From contig NZLU01000023.1 of the NCBI GenBank assembly GCA_002692725.1, positions 496,001-560,000 on the forward strand: 64,000 nt of DNA, read 5' to 3'. This document shows, in pieces, positions 55,336 to 64,000 of the stretch. How positions within the stretch are numbered: position 1 is the first letter of the stretch; the number at the start of each line of letters is the position of its first letter. This stretch comes from Ponticaulis sp. GTDB taxonomy: Bacteria > Pseudomonadota > Alphaproteobacteria > Caulobacterales > Hyphomonadaceae. A program made the position numbers and the translations under genes. The notes under the pieces are model-generated. The model was not told where the DNA came from and ran no database searches. It worked only from the letters and a program-made list of their open reading frames with translations.

Positions 55336-56076
55336 TTACGCCTGGGTTGACCCCAGTTTGCTGATCGCTGTTTTGCGAAGCTCATCTGCGTCTTTTACGA
55401 GGCGGCTTGCTGATGTGTAGGCCCGGGAAATTTCGATCATCCGGGTGATTTCCGAAATGGCGTTGACGTTGGATTGCTCCACAACACCCTGCTGCAATTT
55501 TGGCAGCTCGGCGGCTTCTGGCTCTTGTCCTGCTGGGGACCAGAGATTGCCACCCGACTTTTCTAACGCATCTGGCGTTTCAAACTGGTAAATACCAAGG
55601 CGTCCAATCTCAACATTTCCCTGTCGGATCATGCCGGTTTCGCTCACGGTTGGTGGTCCGCCTTCCGGATCGAACACCATTTCATTGCCGCCTTCATCCA
55701 GCACCATGGCGCCTTCGTGCGTCACAAGTCGGCTGAGTTCATCCAGCGCGAATTGTCCGTCACGGGTATAATAGGTTTCCTCGCCCACCCGCACGGAGAA
55801 GAATGCATTGGCTTCGGCGAGGCCGAAATCAAGCGGGCCACCGGTCTGACGCAATGTGCCGGCCGTCATATCCCGATGCATGCGTTCGACTTGAGTGAAG
55901 CGGATATCTTCTGGAGTATCATTGGCTTCGGATGGTCGCTGGATCACCAGATCATTCAGAGCGACTTCAGCTTTGAAAGCGGCGGTATTCATATTGGCAA
56001 GATTGTTCGCCACCAGATCCATCCGGCGGCGCAGCATTTCCTGCGAATTGAGTCCAACGAGAAGTGCGTTGTCCAT
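55336..56076 (-). CDS. flgF: Flagellar proximal rod protein FlgF
   Basis: The 246-residue rod protein starts MDNALLVGLNSQEMLRRRMD, followed by LVANNLANMNTAAFKAE. The centre has FFSVRVGEETYYTRDGQF and the C terminus SNVNAISEITRMIEISRAY. The ATG at 56076 gives the conserved family start; a longer frame adds 26 unlikely residues. It is the first gene of flgF-flgG-flgA-flgH and is divergent from fliL, as in Caulobacter. Confidence 0.93.
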   Translation of the reverse strand: MDNALLVGLNSQEMLRRRMDLVANNLANMNTAAFKAEVALNDLVIQRPSEANDTPEDIRFTQVERMHRDMTAGTLRQTGGPLDFGLAEANAFFSVRVGEETYYTRDGQFALDELSRLVTHEGAMVLDEGGNEMVFDPEGGPPTVSETGMIRQGNVEIGRLGIYQFETPDALEKSGGNLWSPAGQEPEAAELPKLQQGVVEQSNVNAISEITRMIEISRAYTSASRLVKDADELRKTAISKLGSTQA

Positions 56077-56254
56077 GAATAGCCCAAACCATCGTATTTT
56101 ACACTCCGAGTTCTGGGGGCTGAGGGTTAATTCTTTCCTGCATTTTGGTGACATTTGAAACTTAATGAAATTGATCGGCAGAAACTGCCCATCTCCACGC
56201 TTCCTTAACCAAGCGCGGTCATTTTTGCCGGGTCAAAACTGCAGGATACGGTAC
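56077..56254. promoter_or_regulatory. Divergent flgF/fliL promoter region
   Basis: This 178-base interval must drive both flagellar operons. TTAA half-sites occur at 56127, 56162 and 56205 (TTAACC), the core of CtrA boxes, but no full TTAA-N7-TTAA is seen. No convincing sigma-54 GG-N10-GC element was found on either strand. Confidence 0.4.
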
Positions 56255-56956
56255 ATGTCAGAAGAAACAGAGACCGAAATTGACGAGACCTCCGCTGAAG
56301 ATGGAGCGGATGAGGCTATGGCGCCCGCCAAAAAGAAAATGGCAGGTAAAACGTTGGTTTTATTTGTTATTTTGCCCGCGCTTCTTGTGCTGGTGGGCGG
56401 CGGTGTCGGCGTGATGATGCTTCTTGGGGGCGGCGATTCCGACGGCACCAAGGTCGCTTCTCTGGAAGATGATGCGCATGGCGAAGACGATGGCCATGGT
56501 GAAAAAGACGACGATCATGGAAAAAAAGATGATGGTCATGGCAAAAAAGATGACAGCCACGGCACGGCTGATGATGGCCATGGCGGTAGTGTGAAATCGT
56601 CGTCTGAACTGGAAGACAATGGTGCCGTCATTCAGATTGGCGCGCCGGGCGATCCAAGTTTTTACACCATGCCGAAAATTCTGGTCACTGTAAGCTCCGG
56701 TGGTGGACGACGCTCTCAGCTCTTGCTCAAACTGACCCTCGAAGCCAGTGATCCAAGCGTTTTCGACAAGCTGGATTCCTTGCTGCCGCGCATTACGGAT
56801 CAGTTCCAGATGTTTCTGCGTGAAATGCGGATTGATGATCTGAGTGGATCGGCTGGTGACTATCGCATCCGCCGGGAGCTTTTGCGTCGAGTCAATATGA
56901 GTCTGACACCAGATGCGATCGACGCCGTACTGATTGAAGAATTTATCGTCCAATAG
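56255..56956 (+). CDS. fliL: Flagellar basal body-associated protein FliL with His/Asp-rich linker
   Basis: The 233-residue inner membrane protein surrounds the stator and supports motility. After an acidic cytoplasmic part, one membrane helix lies at about 32-56 (TLVLFVILPALLVLVGGGVG). Residues about 70-115 contain six near-repeats of DD-x-HG-(K/E) (DDGHGEK, DDDHGKK, DDGHGKK). The FliL domain follows (FYTMPKILVTVSSGG to IDAVLIEEFIVQ). The linker could bind metal ions; this is inferred from composition. AGGA lies 8 bases before the ATG at 56255. fliM follows after 8 bases. Confidence 0.92.
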   Translation: MSEETETEIDETSAEDGADEAMAPAKKKMAGKTLVLFVILPALLVLVGGGVGVMMLLGGGDSDGTKVASLEDDAHGEDDGHGEKDDDHGKKDDGHGKKDDSHGTADDGHGGSVKSSSELEDNGAVIQIGAPGDPSFYTMPKILVTVSSGGGRRSQLLLKLTLEASDPSVFDKLDSLLPRITDQFQMFLREMRIDDLSGSAGDYRIRRELLRRVNMSLTPDAIDAVLIEEFIVQ

Positions 56957-56964
56957 AGTCTGAA

Positions 56965-58143
56965 ATGTCTGACGAAAAGACTGATGAGGAATTAGCCGCT
57001 GAATGGGCTGCCGAGCTTGAGGCAGACGACGCCGCGAATGGCGACGATGGCGGTATGGGAGACGACTTTGCCGCCGAGTGGGAAGCCTCACTCGCGAACG
57101 AGGAAGAAGAAAGCAAATCGAACCTCGCCAGCGTGGTTATGGGGTCGGGAACGACCACAGAGCGTATTCTCAACCAGGATGAAATCGACAGTCTTCTTGG
57201 TTTCTCACTCGATGACGAAGAAGCCGATGACAATTCCGGTATCCGGGCCATCATCAACTCGGCCATGGTCTCCTATGAGCGGCTTCCAATGCTGGAGGTC
57301 GTTTTCGACCGTCTGGTCCGGCTGCTCACCACGTCTCTGCGGAACTTCACGTCGGACAACGTTGAGGTCTCGCTCGATGCGATCACCTCCATCCGGTTCG
57401 GCGATTATCTGAATTCCATTCCGCTCCCCGCAATTCTGTCGGTGTTTCGCGCCAAGCAGCTCGATAATTACGGCCTGCTCACGGTCGACTCCAATCTCAT
57501 ATACTCCATCGTGGACGTTTTGCTCGGCGGTCGTCGGGGCACAGTCGCGATGCGGATTGAAGGACGCCCATATACGACGATTGAGCGCTCGCTTGTCACG
57601 CGTCTGGTCGAAGTCATTCTGCAGGACGCCAAACAGGCGTTTGCACCTCTGACCGAGGTCGATTTCGAGCTCGACCGGATTGAGACCAACCCACGCTTTG
57701 CCGCCATTGCGCGACCTGCCAACGCAGCCATTCTCGTTAAGCTCCGGATCGACATGGAAGATCGCGGCGGACGGGCAGAATTGCTTTTGCCTTATGCAAC
57801 GCTCGAGCCCATCCGGAAAATGCTGCTCCAGAACTTCATGGGCGAGAAGTTCGGTCGAGACAATATCTGGGAAGGTCACCTTGCCAGCGAGCTTTGGGCC
57901 GCAAAACTCGAATTACAGACAGTCATCGATGAGATGGAATTGCCGCTTGGCCAGCTTCTCAATCTGAAAGAGGGCGACACGTTGTTTCTGAATGCGTCTG
58001 CAGAATCGCAGGTCGAGCTGAAATGCGGCGACATTCGTCTGACAAAGGGCCGGGTTGGCCGCATGGGCAATAAGGTCGCCGTCAGAATTGAAAACCCAAT
58101 TTCTGACCGTGCTCGCAAGGAAATCCTTGGAGACCAGAAATGA
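56965..58143 (+). CDS. fliM: Flagellar switch protein FliM
   Basis: The 392-residue C-ring protein receives CheY-P and controls rotation. The CheY-binding motif LNQDEIDSLLGF is at 69-80 rather than at the extreme N terminus. The preceding acidic extension has two related segments, ELAAEWAAELEADD and DFAAEWEASLANEE. The CheC-like middle domain (SYERLPMLEVVFDRLVRLLT) and the C-terminal FliN-like domain (LGQLLNLKEGDTLFLN) follow. The stop overlaps the next gene by 4 bases. Confidence 0.94.
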   Translation: MSDEKTDEELAAEWAAELEADDAANGDDGGMGDDFAAEWEASLANEEEESKSNLASVVMGSGTTTERILNQDEIDSLLGFSLDDEEADDNSGIRAIINSAMVSYERLPMLEVVFDRLVRLLTTSLRNFTSDNVEVSLDAITSIRFGDYLNSIPLPAILSVFRAKQLDNYGLLTVDSNLIYSIVDVLLGGRRGTVAMRIEGRPYTTIERSLVTRLVEVILQDAKQAFAPLTEVDFELDRIETNPRFAAIARPANAAILVKLRIDMEDRGGRAELLLPYATLEPIRKMLLQNFMGEKFGRDNIWEGHLASELWAAKLELQTVIDEMELPLGQLLNLKEGDTLFLNASAESQVELKCGDIRLTKGRVGRMGNKVAVRIENPISDRARKEILGDQK

Positions 58144-58424
58144 GTGATTACGGCCTCATGGTAGAAATCGGTCTCGCCCTGCTTCTGGTCCTGGCAATTG
58201 TGTATTGCTGGCGGCTGGATCAGCGCCTGAACAGCTTACGCAAGGGCAATGATGGTATGATTGAAGCCGCGCGTGAGCTGGCTGAAACCATTGCTCAGGC
58301 CGAAGCCGCTGTTCAGGGACTGCGTCAGACAGCAGCCGAAACCGGCAGGGAATTGCAGTCCAAGATTGATGAAGCCCGATCCATTTCCAACAGTCTGCCC
58401 CGCGGCGGACGGCGAGGTTACTGA
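58140..58424 (+). CDS. DUF6468 small membrane protein of the fliL operon
   Basis: The 94-residue protein has a single membrane helix at about 5-24 (LMVEIGLALLLVLAIVYCWR) followed by a cytoplasmic coiled-coil-like region (GNDGMIEAARELAETIAQAEAAV). Proteins of this form lie directly after fliM in Caulobacter-type flagellar operons. No function is established. It overlaps fliM by ATGA and the next gene starts 2 bases on. Confidence 0.75.
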   Translation: MSDYGLMVEIGLALLLVLAIVYCWRLDQRLNSLRKGNDGMIEAARELAETIAQAEAAVQGLRQTAAETGRELQSKIDEARSISNSLPRGGRRGY

Positions 58425-58426
58425 TA

Positions 58427-59113
58427 ATGTCGAGTGCGCGTGTTCGTCTTCTCCCTGTCATTGGCGTTGTTGCTTTCGGTGTGTTCGCGGTGAAAGCGGT
58501 CTCGATTGCTGAAGCCGCTGGCGAGCGGGCGGCTCAATCTAAAACATATGCCGAAGAAGAGGCTGCGGAGGCTGAAACCGTTCCAGAAACGGTCTCTGTC
58601 GAAGAGGAGCAATCAGCAGGCGGCGAGGAGACGTGTCCGGCACCCGATCTGATCGCGGAGCAGGCTGGGTTGTCTCAGTATGAAATTCAGGTGCTGCGGT
58701 CTTTGTCTGATCGCCGCGAAGTTCTCGATGCCCGTGAGGCGTCGCTCGATACGCGCGAGATGACCATTTCAGCTGCCGAGAATCGTCTGACAGACCAGAT
58801 ACAGGAGCTGGAACGGCTCGAAACAAGTATTCAGGGGCTTCTTGGCGATCTGGACGAGCAGAATGAAGAGCAGCTGGCCTCTCTCGTGAAGCTGTATGAA
58901 AGCATGAAGCCGAAGGATGGCGCGCGTATTTTCAACACGCTCGACAATGAGCTCATGCTGGAAATCGCCGATCGCATGAAACCTGCCAACATGGCGGCCA
59001 TTCTGTCGGAAATGGAAATTGATCGCGCCCGGACGCTGACCATGCTGATGGCGCAAAAGACCGAACCGCCGCAGACGATTGCAGAACTGGAGGCGCGAAC
59101 GAATGAACCGTAA
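58427..59113 (+). CDS. MotE-like flagellar protein (MgtE intracellular N domain type)
   Basis: The 228-residue protein has an N-terminal hydrophobic segment (about 8-28) and an acidic region. A coiled coil follows (REVLDAREASLDTREMTISA), then the helical domain VKLYESMKPKDGARIFNTLD with MKPANMAAILSEMEIDRA, which is the MgtE-N/FliG-like repeat seen in MotE. MotE of rhizobia is a periplasmic chaperone for MotC. Whether this protein acts on a motor or export component is an inference. It overlaps the TPR gene by 11 bases. Confidence 0.78.
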   Translation: MSSARVRLLPVIGVVAFGVFAVKAVSIAEAAGERAAQSKTYAEEEAAEAETVPETVSVEEEQSAGGEETCPAPDLIAEQAGLSQYEIQVLRSLSDRREVLDAREASLDTREMTISAAENRLTDQIQELERLETSIQGLLGDLDEQNEEQLASLVKLYESMKPKDGARIFNTLDNELMLEIADRMKPANMAAILSEMEIDRARTLTMLMAQKTEPPQTIAELEARTNEP

Positions 59114-62100
59114 CCGGTTCTTCTCCTCGGCTGCTGGTCTGACCATTATAAGCCTGACAACGCTCGCCAGCGCACCTTCTGCCTGGGCGCAGAATCGACA
59201 ATTGTCGATCGAAGCGAGTGAACAGGATGGCTATGCGCGCATTTTGATGAGCTGGGCGGATGGCAGTGAAAATGGCCCGTCGCTGACGGCCGATATGACC
59301 GGTCCTGTGCTCATTTTACGCTTTGATGAGCCGGTTGCGCTCGATCTCGACAAGCTCAAAGACGATTTGCCAAGTCAGATCGCGATTGCCCGTCAGAGCG
59401 ATGATGGTCGAGAAGTCCGTATCGCATTGGCGCGGGAGTACAAAGCACACGTCTCGAACTCCTGGGATCTGACGGCGATTGATCTGGTCTCAGAAGATCG
59501 GGATACAGATCCGCCTGATATTGTTTCTCCCGTGGTGGCCCGGAAAGCGGCAGAGGCGCAGGCGGCTGCCGAAGCTGCCGAAGCCGCGCGTCTTGCCAAT
59601 TTGCCGCCGCCCTTGGCGCTTACGATTCAGGGCTCGCAGAACGATGCCTATTCGACACTCGCCTTTTACTGGCCAGAGAACGTCGGCTTCGAAACAAGCA
59701 CGACTGATGAAGGCTTCAGGATTGAGTTTGACAGACGTGGCATCACCGATCTCACGCGCACAAAAATCGATCCGCCGCGCGGCCTTCGCGGAATTGACGG
59801 TGAAAACACCGACGAGACTTTCGTCGTTGATCTTGATCTGAGCGACGGGCACTGGGCCAATGCAATTGCGGTCGACAATTCGGTTCTGGTGCGAATTCGC
59901 GAAGGCGAGGCGCCGGACGACCTTCCCGAGGAAGACGCGGCAATCCCAGAGGCGCTACAGGCGCTGGCTGAAACCCTTGGGCCAGCCGAGCCTGAGGGCG
60001 TTGAACCACCGAGTCGGAAACCGCCCCTCGAAACGCTGGCCTCCTATCAGGCCGAAAATCCGTCCCCGGAGCCCGACATCGATACGCAGGCTGACGCTGC
60101 GATTGAGGCCGTAACAGAACCGCCTCCGTCAGTTCGGTTCGTTGAAGAGCCAGAAGCGCTTCCCCCCATCACGGAAGCTCGCATCTGGTCAGAAGCATTG
60201 CCACGCTCTGGTACTGTACCGGTTGCCGTAACGCCTGGTGGGCGCGGCATTGGTCTGGAGTTGAAGTTTGCGTCGGATATTCCCGGCGTGGTGTTTCGCC
60301 GGAACAATGCTGTCTGGATGGCTTTTCCGGCAAATGGCAGTTTCGATCTCAGCGGACTCGAGCAATCAACAGGCGTTCGGATTGATCAGGTCCGTTCAGA
60401 TACGGGCATGGCGCTGAGGGTTTTTCTGCCTACAGATTTGCTGCTTCAGATTGAGTCTGATGGGCGCAATTGGCGTTTAGAGGCGGGCAATGAAGGAGAG
60501 CTGGCTGACCATCAGGTCAAGCTCAAACGTATTGCGAGCAATGGCGGGTCGGGCATTGAGGCCATTGTGCGGGAAGCAGGCACAGTATTCAGCCTGACTG
60601 ATCCCGAAATCGGGGACGAACTGATTTTTGTCTCGGCTGCCGATCCTTCAACGACGCTTGCGCAGAGCCTTTCTTTCATCGACGCCGAACTGCCCGTGAC
60701 GTCACACGGGCTCGTTGTTATTCCAAAAGCCGATGATGTGAACGTTGTTCAGCGCGGCGACAATATTCGGATCAGCCGGGATTCGGGTCTCGCTCTGTCG
60801 AGCTGGGGCGTTGATAGTGCGCTTGCCGGGCAGGGAGGCATTTCTCCTGGCTTCCTCGACTTTGCGAGCTGGCGACTTGGAAGCGAAAGAGATTTCTGGC
60901 GCAATCAGACACGCCTCGCCGCCGCGGCGGCCCGCGCGGACCCGGAAACCTGGGAAGGCCAGGACGCGCTGATGAATCTCGCCAAATTCTATCTGGCCTG
61001 GGAATATGCAGCAGAAGCCTATGGGCCCTTGAATATCGCTCAATCTGCCGACCCGTTACTTGAGCAGGACGCGCAATGGCGAACGCTTCGAGGCGCCGCA
61101 GACATCATGATGGGTCGCTATGAAGACGCGATCAAAACGCTGGAGCATGGCAATGTTCGCGGTGACCCGGCTGCAGCCTCCTGGCTGGGCCTGGCCTATG
61201 CGGAGATTGGCGATTGGCGGAAATCCCGCGAAGCCTTCATTCTGGCTGAACCCTTGATTAATGCTCATTCGCCGGAATGGGCAGCGCGTTTCCATGCGGC
61301 AGCATCACGGGCGATGATCCGCATGGGCGATGGCGGCAATGCTGAAGCCCATGCGCTCGCAGCCGCGCGGGGTGAGGACGAGAAAGCCGCAGGACATGCC
61401 AGTCTCACACTGGGCGAGATGGCAGTCGCGACCAATCGCTTTGATGATGCTCGCGCGATCTATCAGCGCCTTATGGGGCATTCAGATCCTAATGTTCGCG
61501 TTCGCGCGCAATTGGAGGCCATCAAGCTTGCCGTCGATGAAGGTAAAATCTCTCATCTCGATGCGAGCGACCAGCTCGACATGCTTCGTTTCCGCTGGCG
61601 TGGTGATCAGCTTGAGCTCGAAATCGTCGCCGAACTAGCCGATTCCTATTTCGAACTCGGGCGGTTCCGGGAGGCCCTGACCCTGGCGAAAAACTTCGCC
61701 GAACAATTCCCCAACCTTCCAGGTGCGCGAGACTTGCGCATCAAGCTTGCTGAGCAGTTTGAGAGCCTCTTCCTGGAAGGCAAGGCAGACTCGCTCGATC
61801 CGATCTCCGCGCTGGCCCTGTTTTATGAATTTCGCGAGCTTACGCCGATCGGCCCGGACGGCGATCGCATGATCCGCATGCTGTCAAATCGCCTTGTCGC
61901 GTTTGATCTTCTGGATCCGGCGACTGAGCTGTTGTCCCACCAGGTCGAAAACCGAAACCTCATCGGTCAAAGCCGTGCGCAGATCGCCTCTGACCTGGCT
62001 GCGATTTACCTTATGGATCGCCGCCCGGAAAAAGCACTGCAGTCTCTCAATGCGACCCGTATTGCGGGCCTTAGTGATGAGCTGCGAATAGAGCGCCGTC

Positions 62101-62549
62101 TTCTGGAGGCTGCCGCCCATATGGAACTCGGCCGCTATGGCCATGCAATTGAACTTCTGGAAACGCTCGAAAATCAGCGTGGTCGTGATCTTCTGGCCGA
62201 AGTTCACTGGCGTGCCCGGACCTGGGGCGCAGCAGGTCGTGCACTCCAGCGAACACTCCCGCCGCCGGGGCAGCGACTGACAGGTGCTCAATTGCAAACG
62301 GCGGTTCGCGCAGCCGTTGCCTATCGCCTTGATGGTGATCTGGAAGGTCTATCCAATCTGCGGTCTGCCTATCTGGACTCGGTCAGAGGGACGGAGGAAG
62401 ACAGCACGTTTGATCTTCTGACGAGCACAAATGACGTGTCGACAGCCCGTCTGACAGACACCATCCGCCGTATGGCCGACACCACGACGGCCAATGCTTT
62501 CCTGACAAATCTGAAACAGCGTTTCAGCCGTGCAGGTGGTGCGCCTTAA
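59103..62549 (+). CDS. Large secreted TPR protein at the end of the fliL operon
   Basis: The 1148-residue protein has a signal peptide (MNRNRFFSSAAGLTIISLTT to SAWAQ). The first 600 residues are beta-rich and include Pro/Glu-rich linkers (ETLASYQAENPSPEPDI). The last 500 are alpha-helical repeats of TPR type (AASWLGLAYAEIGDWRKSRE, LADSYFELGRFREALTLA). It is presumably periplasmic. The ATG at 59103 has GGAGG 9 bases upstream, inside the end of the MotE-like gene. Similar long TPR genes end this operon in Caulobacter relatives. Its role is unknown; a scaffold for motor or stator parts is a guess. Confidence 0.75.
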   Translation: MNRNRFFSSAAGLTIISLTTLASAPSAWAQNRQLSIEASEQDGYARILMSWADGSENGPSLTADMTGPVLILRFDEPVALDLDKLKDDLPSQIAIARQSDDGREVRIALAREYKAHVSNSWDLTAIDLVSEDRDTDPPDIVSPVVARKAAEAQAAAEAAEAARLANLPPPLALTIQGSQNDAYSTLAFYWPENVGFETSTTDEGFRIEFDRRGITDLTRTKIDPPRGLRGIDGENTDETFVVDLDLSDGHWANAIAVDNSVLVRIREGEAPDDLPEEDAAIPEALQALAETLGPAEPEGVEPPSRKPPLETLASYQAENPSPEPDIDTQADAAIEAVTEPPPSVRFVEEPEALPPITEARIWSEALPRSGTVPVAVTPGGRGIGLELKFASDIPGVVFRRNNAVWMAFPANGSFDLSGLEQSTGVRIDQVRSDTGMALRVFLPTDLLLQIESDGRNWRLEAGNEGELADHQVKLKRIASNGGSGIEAIVREAGTVFSLTDPEIGDELIFVSAADPSTTLAQSLSFIDAELPVTSHGLVVIPKADDVNVVQRGDNIRISRDSGLALSSWGVDSALAGQGGISPGFLDFASWRLGSERDFWRNQTRLAAAAARADPETWEGQDALMNLAKFYLAWEYAAEAYGPLNIAQSADPLLEQDAQWRTLRGAADIMMGRYEDAIKTLEHGNVRGDPAAASWLGLAYAEIGDWRKSREAFILAEPLINAHSPEWAARFHAAASRAMIRMGDGGNAEAHALAAARGEDEKAAGHASLTLGEMAVATNRFDDARAIYQRLMGHSDPNVRVRAQLEAIKLAVDEGKISHLDASDQLDMLRFRWRGDQLELEIVAELADSYFELGRFREALTLAKNFAEQFPNLPGARDLRIKLAEQFESLFLEGKADSLDPISALALFYEFRELTPIGPDGDRMIRMLSNRLVAFDLLDPATELLSHQVENRNLIGQSRAQIASDLAAIYLMDRRPEKALQSLNATRIAGLSDELRIERRLLEAAAHMELGRYGHAIELLETLENQRGRDLLAEVHWRARTWGAAGRALQRTLPPPGQRLTGAQLQTAVRAAVAYRLDGDLEGLSNLRSAYLDSVRGTEEDSTFDLLTSTNDVSTARLTDTIRRMADTTTANAFLTNLKQRFSRAGGAP

Positions 62550-62619
62550 GTTTGTCATTTCCACGTGTGTCTGATTATGGTCTCTGACGCACAAACAGGC
62601 GCAAAAAAGGTATGGCAAT

Positions 62620-63915
62620 ATGGTGGGGCGACTGAATTGGGCTGGCGTTACGGCTCTGATAACAGGCACGAGCCTTGTTTCAGCATGTGTGACCCTGCCG
62701 CGCGAAGAGGGGCCTCCTCCGGCACCTGATTATGCCAATGTCGCAGGCTTTGTCTCCGATATCCGGATCGTTGGCTTTGACACCAGCTCAACGCTCATCA
62801 CCGAACAGAGCATCCGTCAGATCTTGTCCGCCAGTGACGGGTCGCTGGATTTTCTCGCCCTATCAGGCGGTGGTGCCGGGGGCTCGTTTGGGGCGGGCGT
62901 TCTGACGGGAATGACGAGAGAAGGACACAGGCCAAGGTTTGAAGTGGTCACAGGTGTCAGCACTGGTGCGCTGATCGCGCCCTTCGCCTATCTGGGGCCC
63001 GACTGGGATGATGAGTTGAGAGAGGCTTTTGTCGGCGAGTCAGCAGAAAATATCCTGCAAAACCGCGGAGCAGGCGTGTTCTATTCCTCCAGCTTCTTCA
63101 AAGGCGGTCCTCTGGATGCGCTCGTCGATGCCTATGTAACCGATGAACTGATCGCCGCGGTGGCCGAAGAGGCCGAAACCGGACGAATTTTGATGGTGGC
63201 GACAACCAATCTCGATCGGCAGCTGACCACCTATTGGGATATGGGACGGATCGCCAAACAAAAGAGCCCGGCGGCACGCGAGCTCTTCCGCGATGTGCTT
63301 GTTGCGTCAGCCAGCGTTCCGGGTGTGTTTCCGCCCGTCATGATGGATGTCGAGGCGGATGGCCAGCTCTATCAGGAAATGCATGTCGATGGCGGTGCTT
63401 CAGTACCATTCTTCATCGGGCCGGAATGGCTGACCCTTCAAACGGAAAGCCTGTCCGACTTTAAAGGGGCTAATCTCTATGTGCTGGTGAACGGACAATT
63501 GCAGGCACCTGTCAGCTCGACCCCGGTGAATACCATCCAGATCGTCTCCAAGTCTTTTGACACTATGATGATGTTCGGCGCCCGAACGGCTTTACGCGAA
63601 TATGCCGTGCTTTCAGATACGCATGACATGAATTTCAAGGTGGCTTATATCCCGCCGGATCTGGCGTTTGCCGGCTCGCTCAATTTCAAGACAGATGAGC
63701 GGTCCCGTCTTTACGAGTATGCACAGACCTGCGCGCGCCGCGATCTTATCTGGTTCCGCAAAGACGAACTGACAGAGGCGCTTCAGAACACGAATGTTCT
63801 GACTGAGGATCTCAAAGAAGGCTTTGGGATTCCGAAATACTGCCCGACCCAGATCGAGGAATCTCTGCAGGAGCGCGAGCGAGAACGCATGATGGACGCT
63901 GCAGGCCAGCCATAA
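62620..63915 (+). CDS. Patatin-like phospholipase lipoprotein
   Basis: The 431-residue protein has a lipoprotein-type signal with lipobox VSAC at about 20-23, so it is probably membrane-anchored. The patatin domain shows the glycine-rich oxyanion loop SGGGAGGSFGAGVL near 81-94, the nucleophile elbow GVSTG near 109-113 and the DGGA motif with the catalytic Asp near 258. These form a Ser-Asp dyad acting on lipid esters. A helical tail rich in Arg/Glu ends the protein. It is transcribed 70 bases after the TPR gene and ends at a terminator. Confidence 0.9.
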   Translation: MVGRLNWAGVTALITGTSLVSACVTLPREEGPPPAPDYANVAGFVSDIRIVGFDTSSTLITEQSIRQILSASDGSLDFLALSGGGAGGSFGAGVLTGMTREGHRPRFEVVTGVSTGALIAPFAYLGPDWDDELREAFVGESAENILQNRGAGVFYSSSFFKGGPLDALVDAYVTDELIAAVAEEAETGRILMVATTNLDRQLTTYWDMGRIAKQKSPAARELFRDVLVASASVPGVFPPVMMDVEADGQLYQEMHVDGGASVPFFIGPEWLTLQTESLSDFKGANLYVLVNGQLQAPVSSTPVNTIQIVSKSFDTMMMFGARTALREYAVLSDTHDMNFKVAYIPPDLAFAGSLNFKTDERSRLYEYAQTCARRDLIWFRKDELTEALQNTNVLTEDLKEGFGIPKYCPTQIEESLQERERERMMDAAGQP

Positions 63916-63945
63916 AAAAGCCCGCTGAATGGCGGGCTTTCTTTT
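63916..63945. terminator. Bidirectional rho-independent terminator
   Basis: AAGCCCGC and GCGGGCTT form an 8 base pair stem around TGAATG, with an A run on the left and TTTCTTTT on the right. It can end the patatin gene and the converging minus-strand gene. Confidence 0.88.
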
Positions 63946-63964
63946 GTGTGGTGCAATTTGGCCG

Positions 63965-64000
63965 TCAGAGCGTTTCGAGCATTTGTGCGACGAGCGGGTG
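63965..64000 (-). CDS. C-terminal tail of a minus-strand gene (partial)
   Basis: On the minus strand a frame is open from the window edge to a TGA at 63965-63967, ending HPLVAQMLETL. It converges on the shared terminator, the expected position for a gene end. Only 11 residues are visible and the family cannot be named. Confidence 0.35.
   Translation of the reverse strand, partial: HPLVAQMLETL

Noticed and set aside
56130-56165. Possible sigma-54 promoter upstream of flgF on the minus strand (TGTCAC then TGCA)
   Set aside because: The GG of the minus-24 element is missing and the spacing to GC is one base short.

Overview
The window is chromosomal DNA of a Gram-negative, flagellated alphaproteobacterium. 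The closest fit I can infer is the Caulobacterales side of the class, possibly a marine Hyphomonadaceae-type bacterium. The reasons are Caulobacter-style flagellar genes (flbY-flgJ-flgI divergent from fliX; flgFGAH divergent from fliL-fliM-DUF6468-motE-like-TPR), an alphaproteobacterial DksA with a degenerate zinc site, and several secreted S9/M1 peptidases beside a large TonB-dependent receptor. Genes are tightly packed, many with 1-4 base ATGA/TGATG/GTGA overlaps. No IS element, prophage, CRISPR array or tRNA was found.

Layout. 1-5.6 kb: end of a SPOR-like protein, then a divergent pair of a secreted S9 peptidase and a TonB-dependent receptor. 5.7-12.6 kb: a MoxR-type operon (DUF4129, DUF4350, MoxR ATPase, DUF58, SpoIIM-like, RDD) ending in an AmpD-like amidase. 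12.6-18.1 kb, minus strand: a crotonase, two proteins sharing a DUF1579-like domain (one fused to DUF1353), and an acyl-CoA dehydrogenase pair. 18.3-24.1 kb: cobT, DUF1289, a retropepsin-like protein, TauE/SafE permease, dusA, a PiT-like transporter and a MarR regulator. 24.2-44 kb: rnpB followed by the division and cell wall (dcw) cluster mraZ-rsmH-ftsL-ftsI-murE-murF-mraY-murD-ftsW-murG. After murG the cluster is broken: three minus-strand genes (P460-like cytochrome, DUF6702, M1 peptidase) precede murC, and a minus-strand TIR-domain gene separates murC from murB. ddl, ftsQ, ftsA and ftsZ do not follow. 44-49.2 kb: methyltransferase, EthD-repeat protein, secreted ClpP-like protein, SixA-like phosphatase and a second S9 peptidase. 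49.3-62.5 kb: flagellar basal body, P/L-ring, FliL and C-ring genes with dksA between them. 62.6-64 kb: a patatin-like lipoprotein and the tail of one more gene.

How genes work together. The receptor and secreted peptidases suggest peptide scavenging. The rnpB-mraZ interval carries a striking set of MraZ-type TGGGN boxes at exact 10-base spacing: five in register just before mraZ and three further pairs upstream, reaching the 3' end of rnpB. The most unusual gene is the TIR protein between murC and murB. It keeps a Glu aligned with the TIR NADase Glu, has an unrecognised roughly 290-residue C-terminal region, and changes from host-like GC in the TIR part to about 40% GC in the C-terminal part. 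All calls come from reading sequence and translations; no database search was run.
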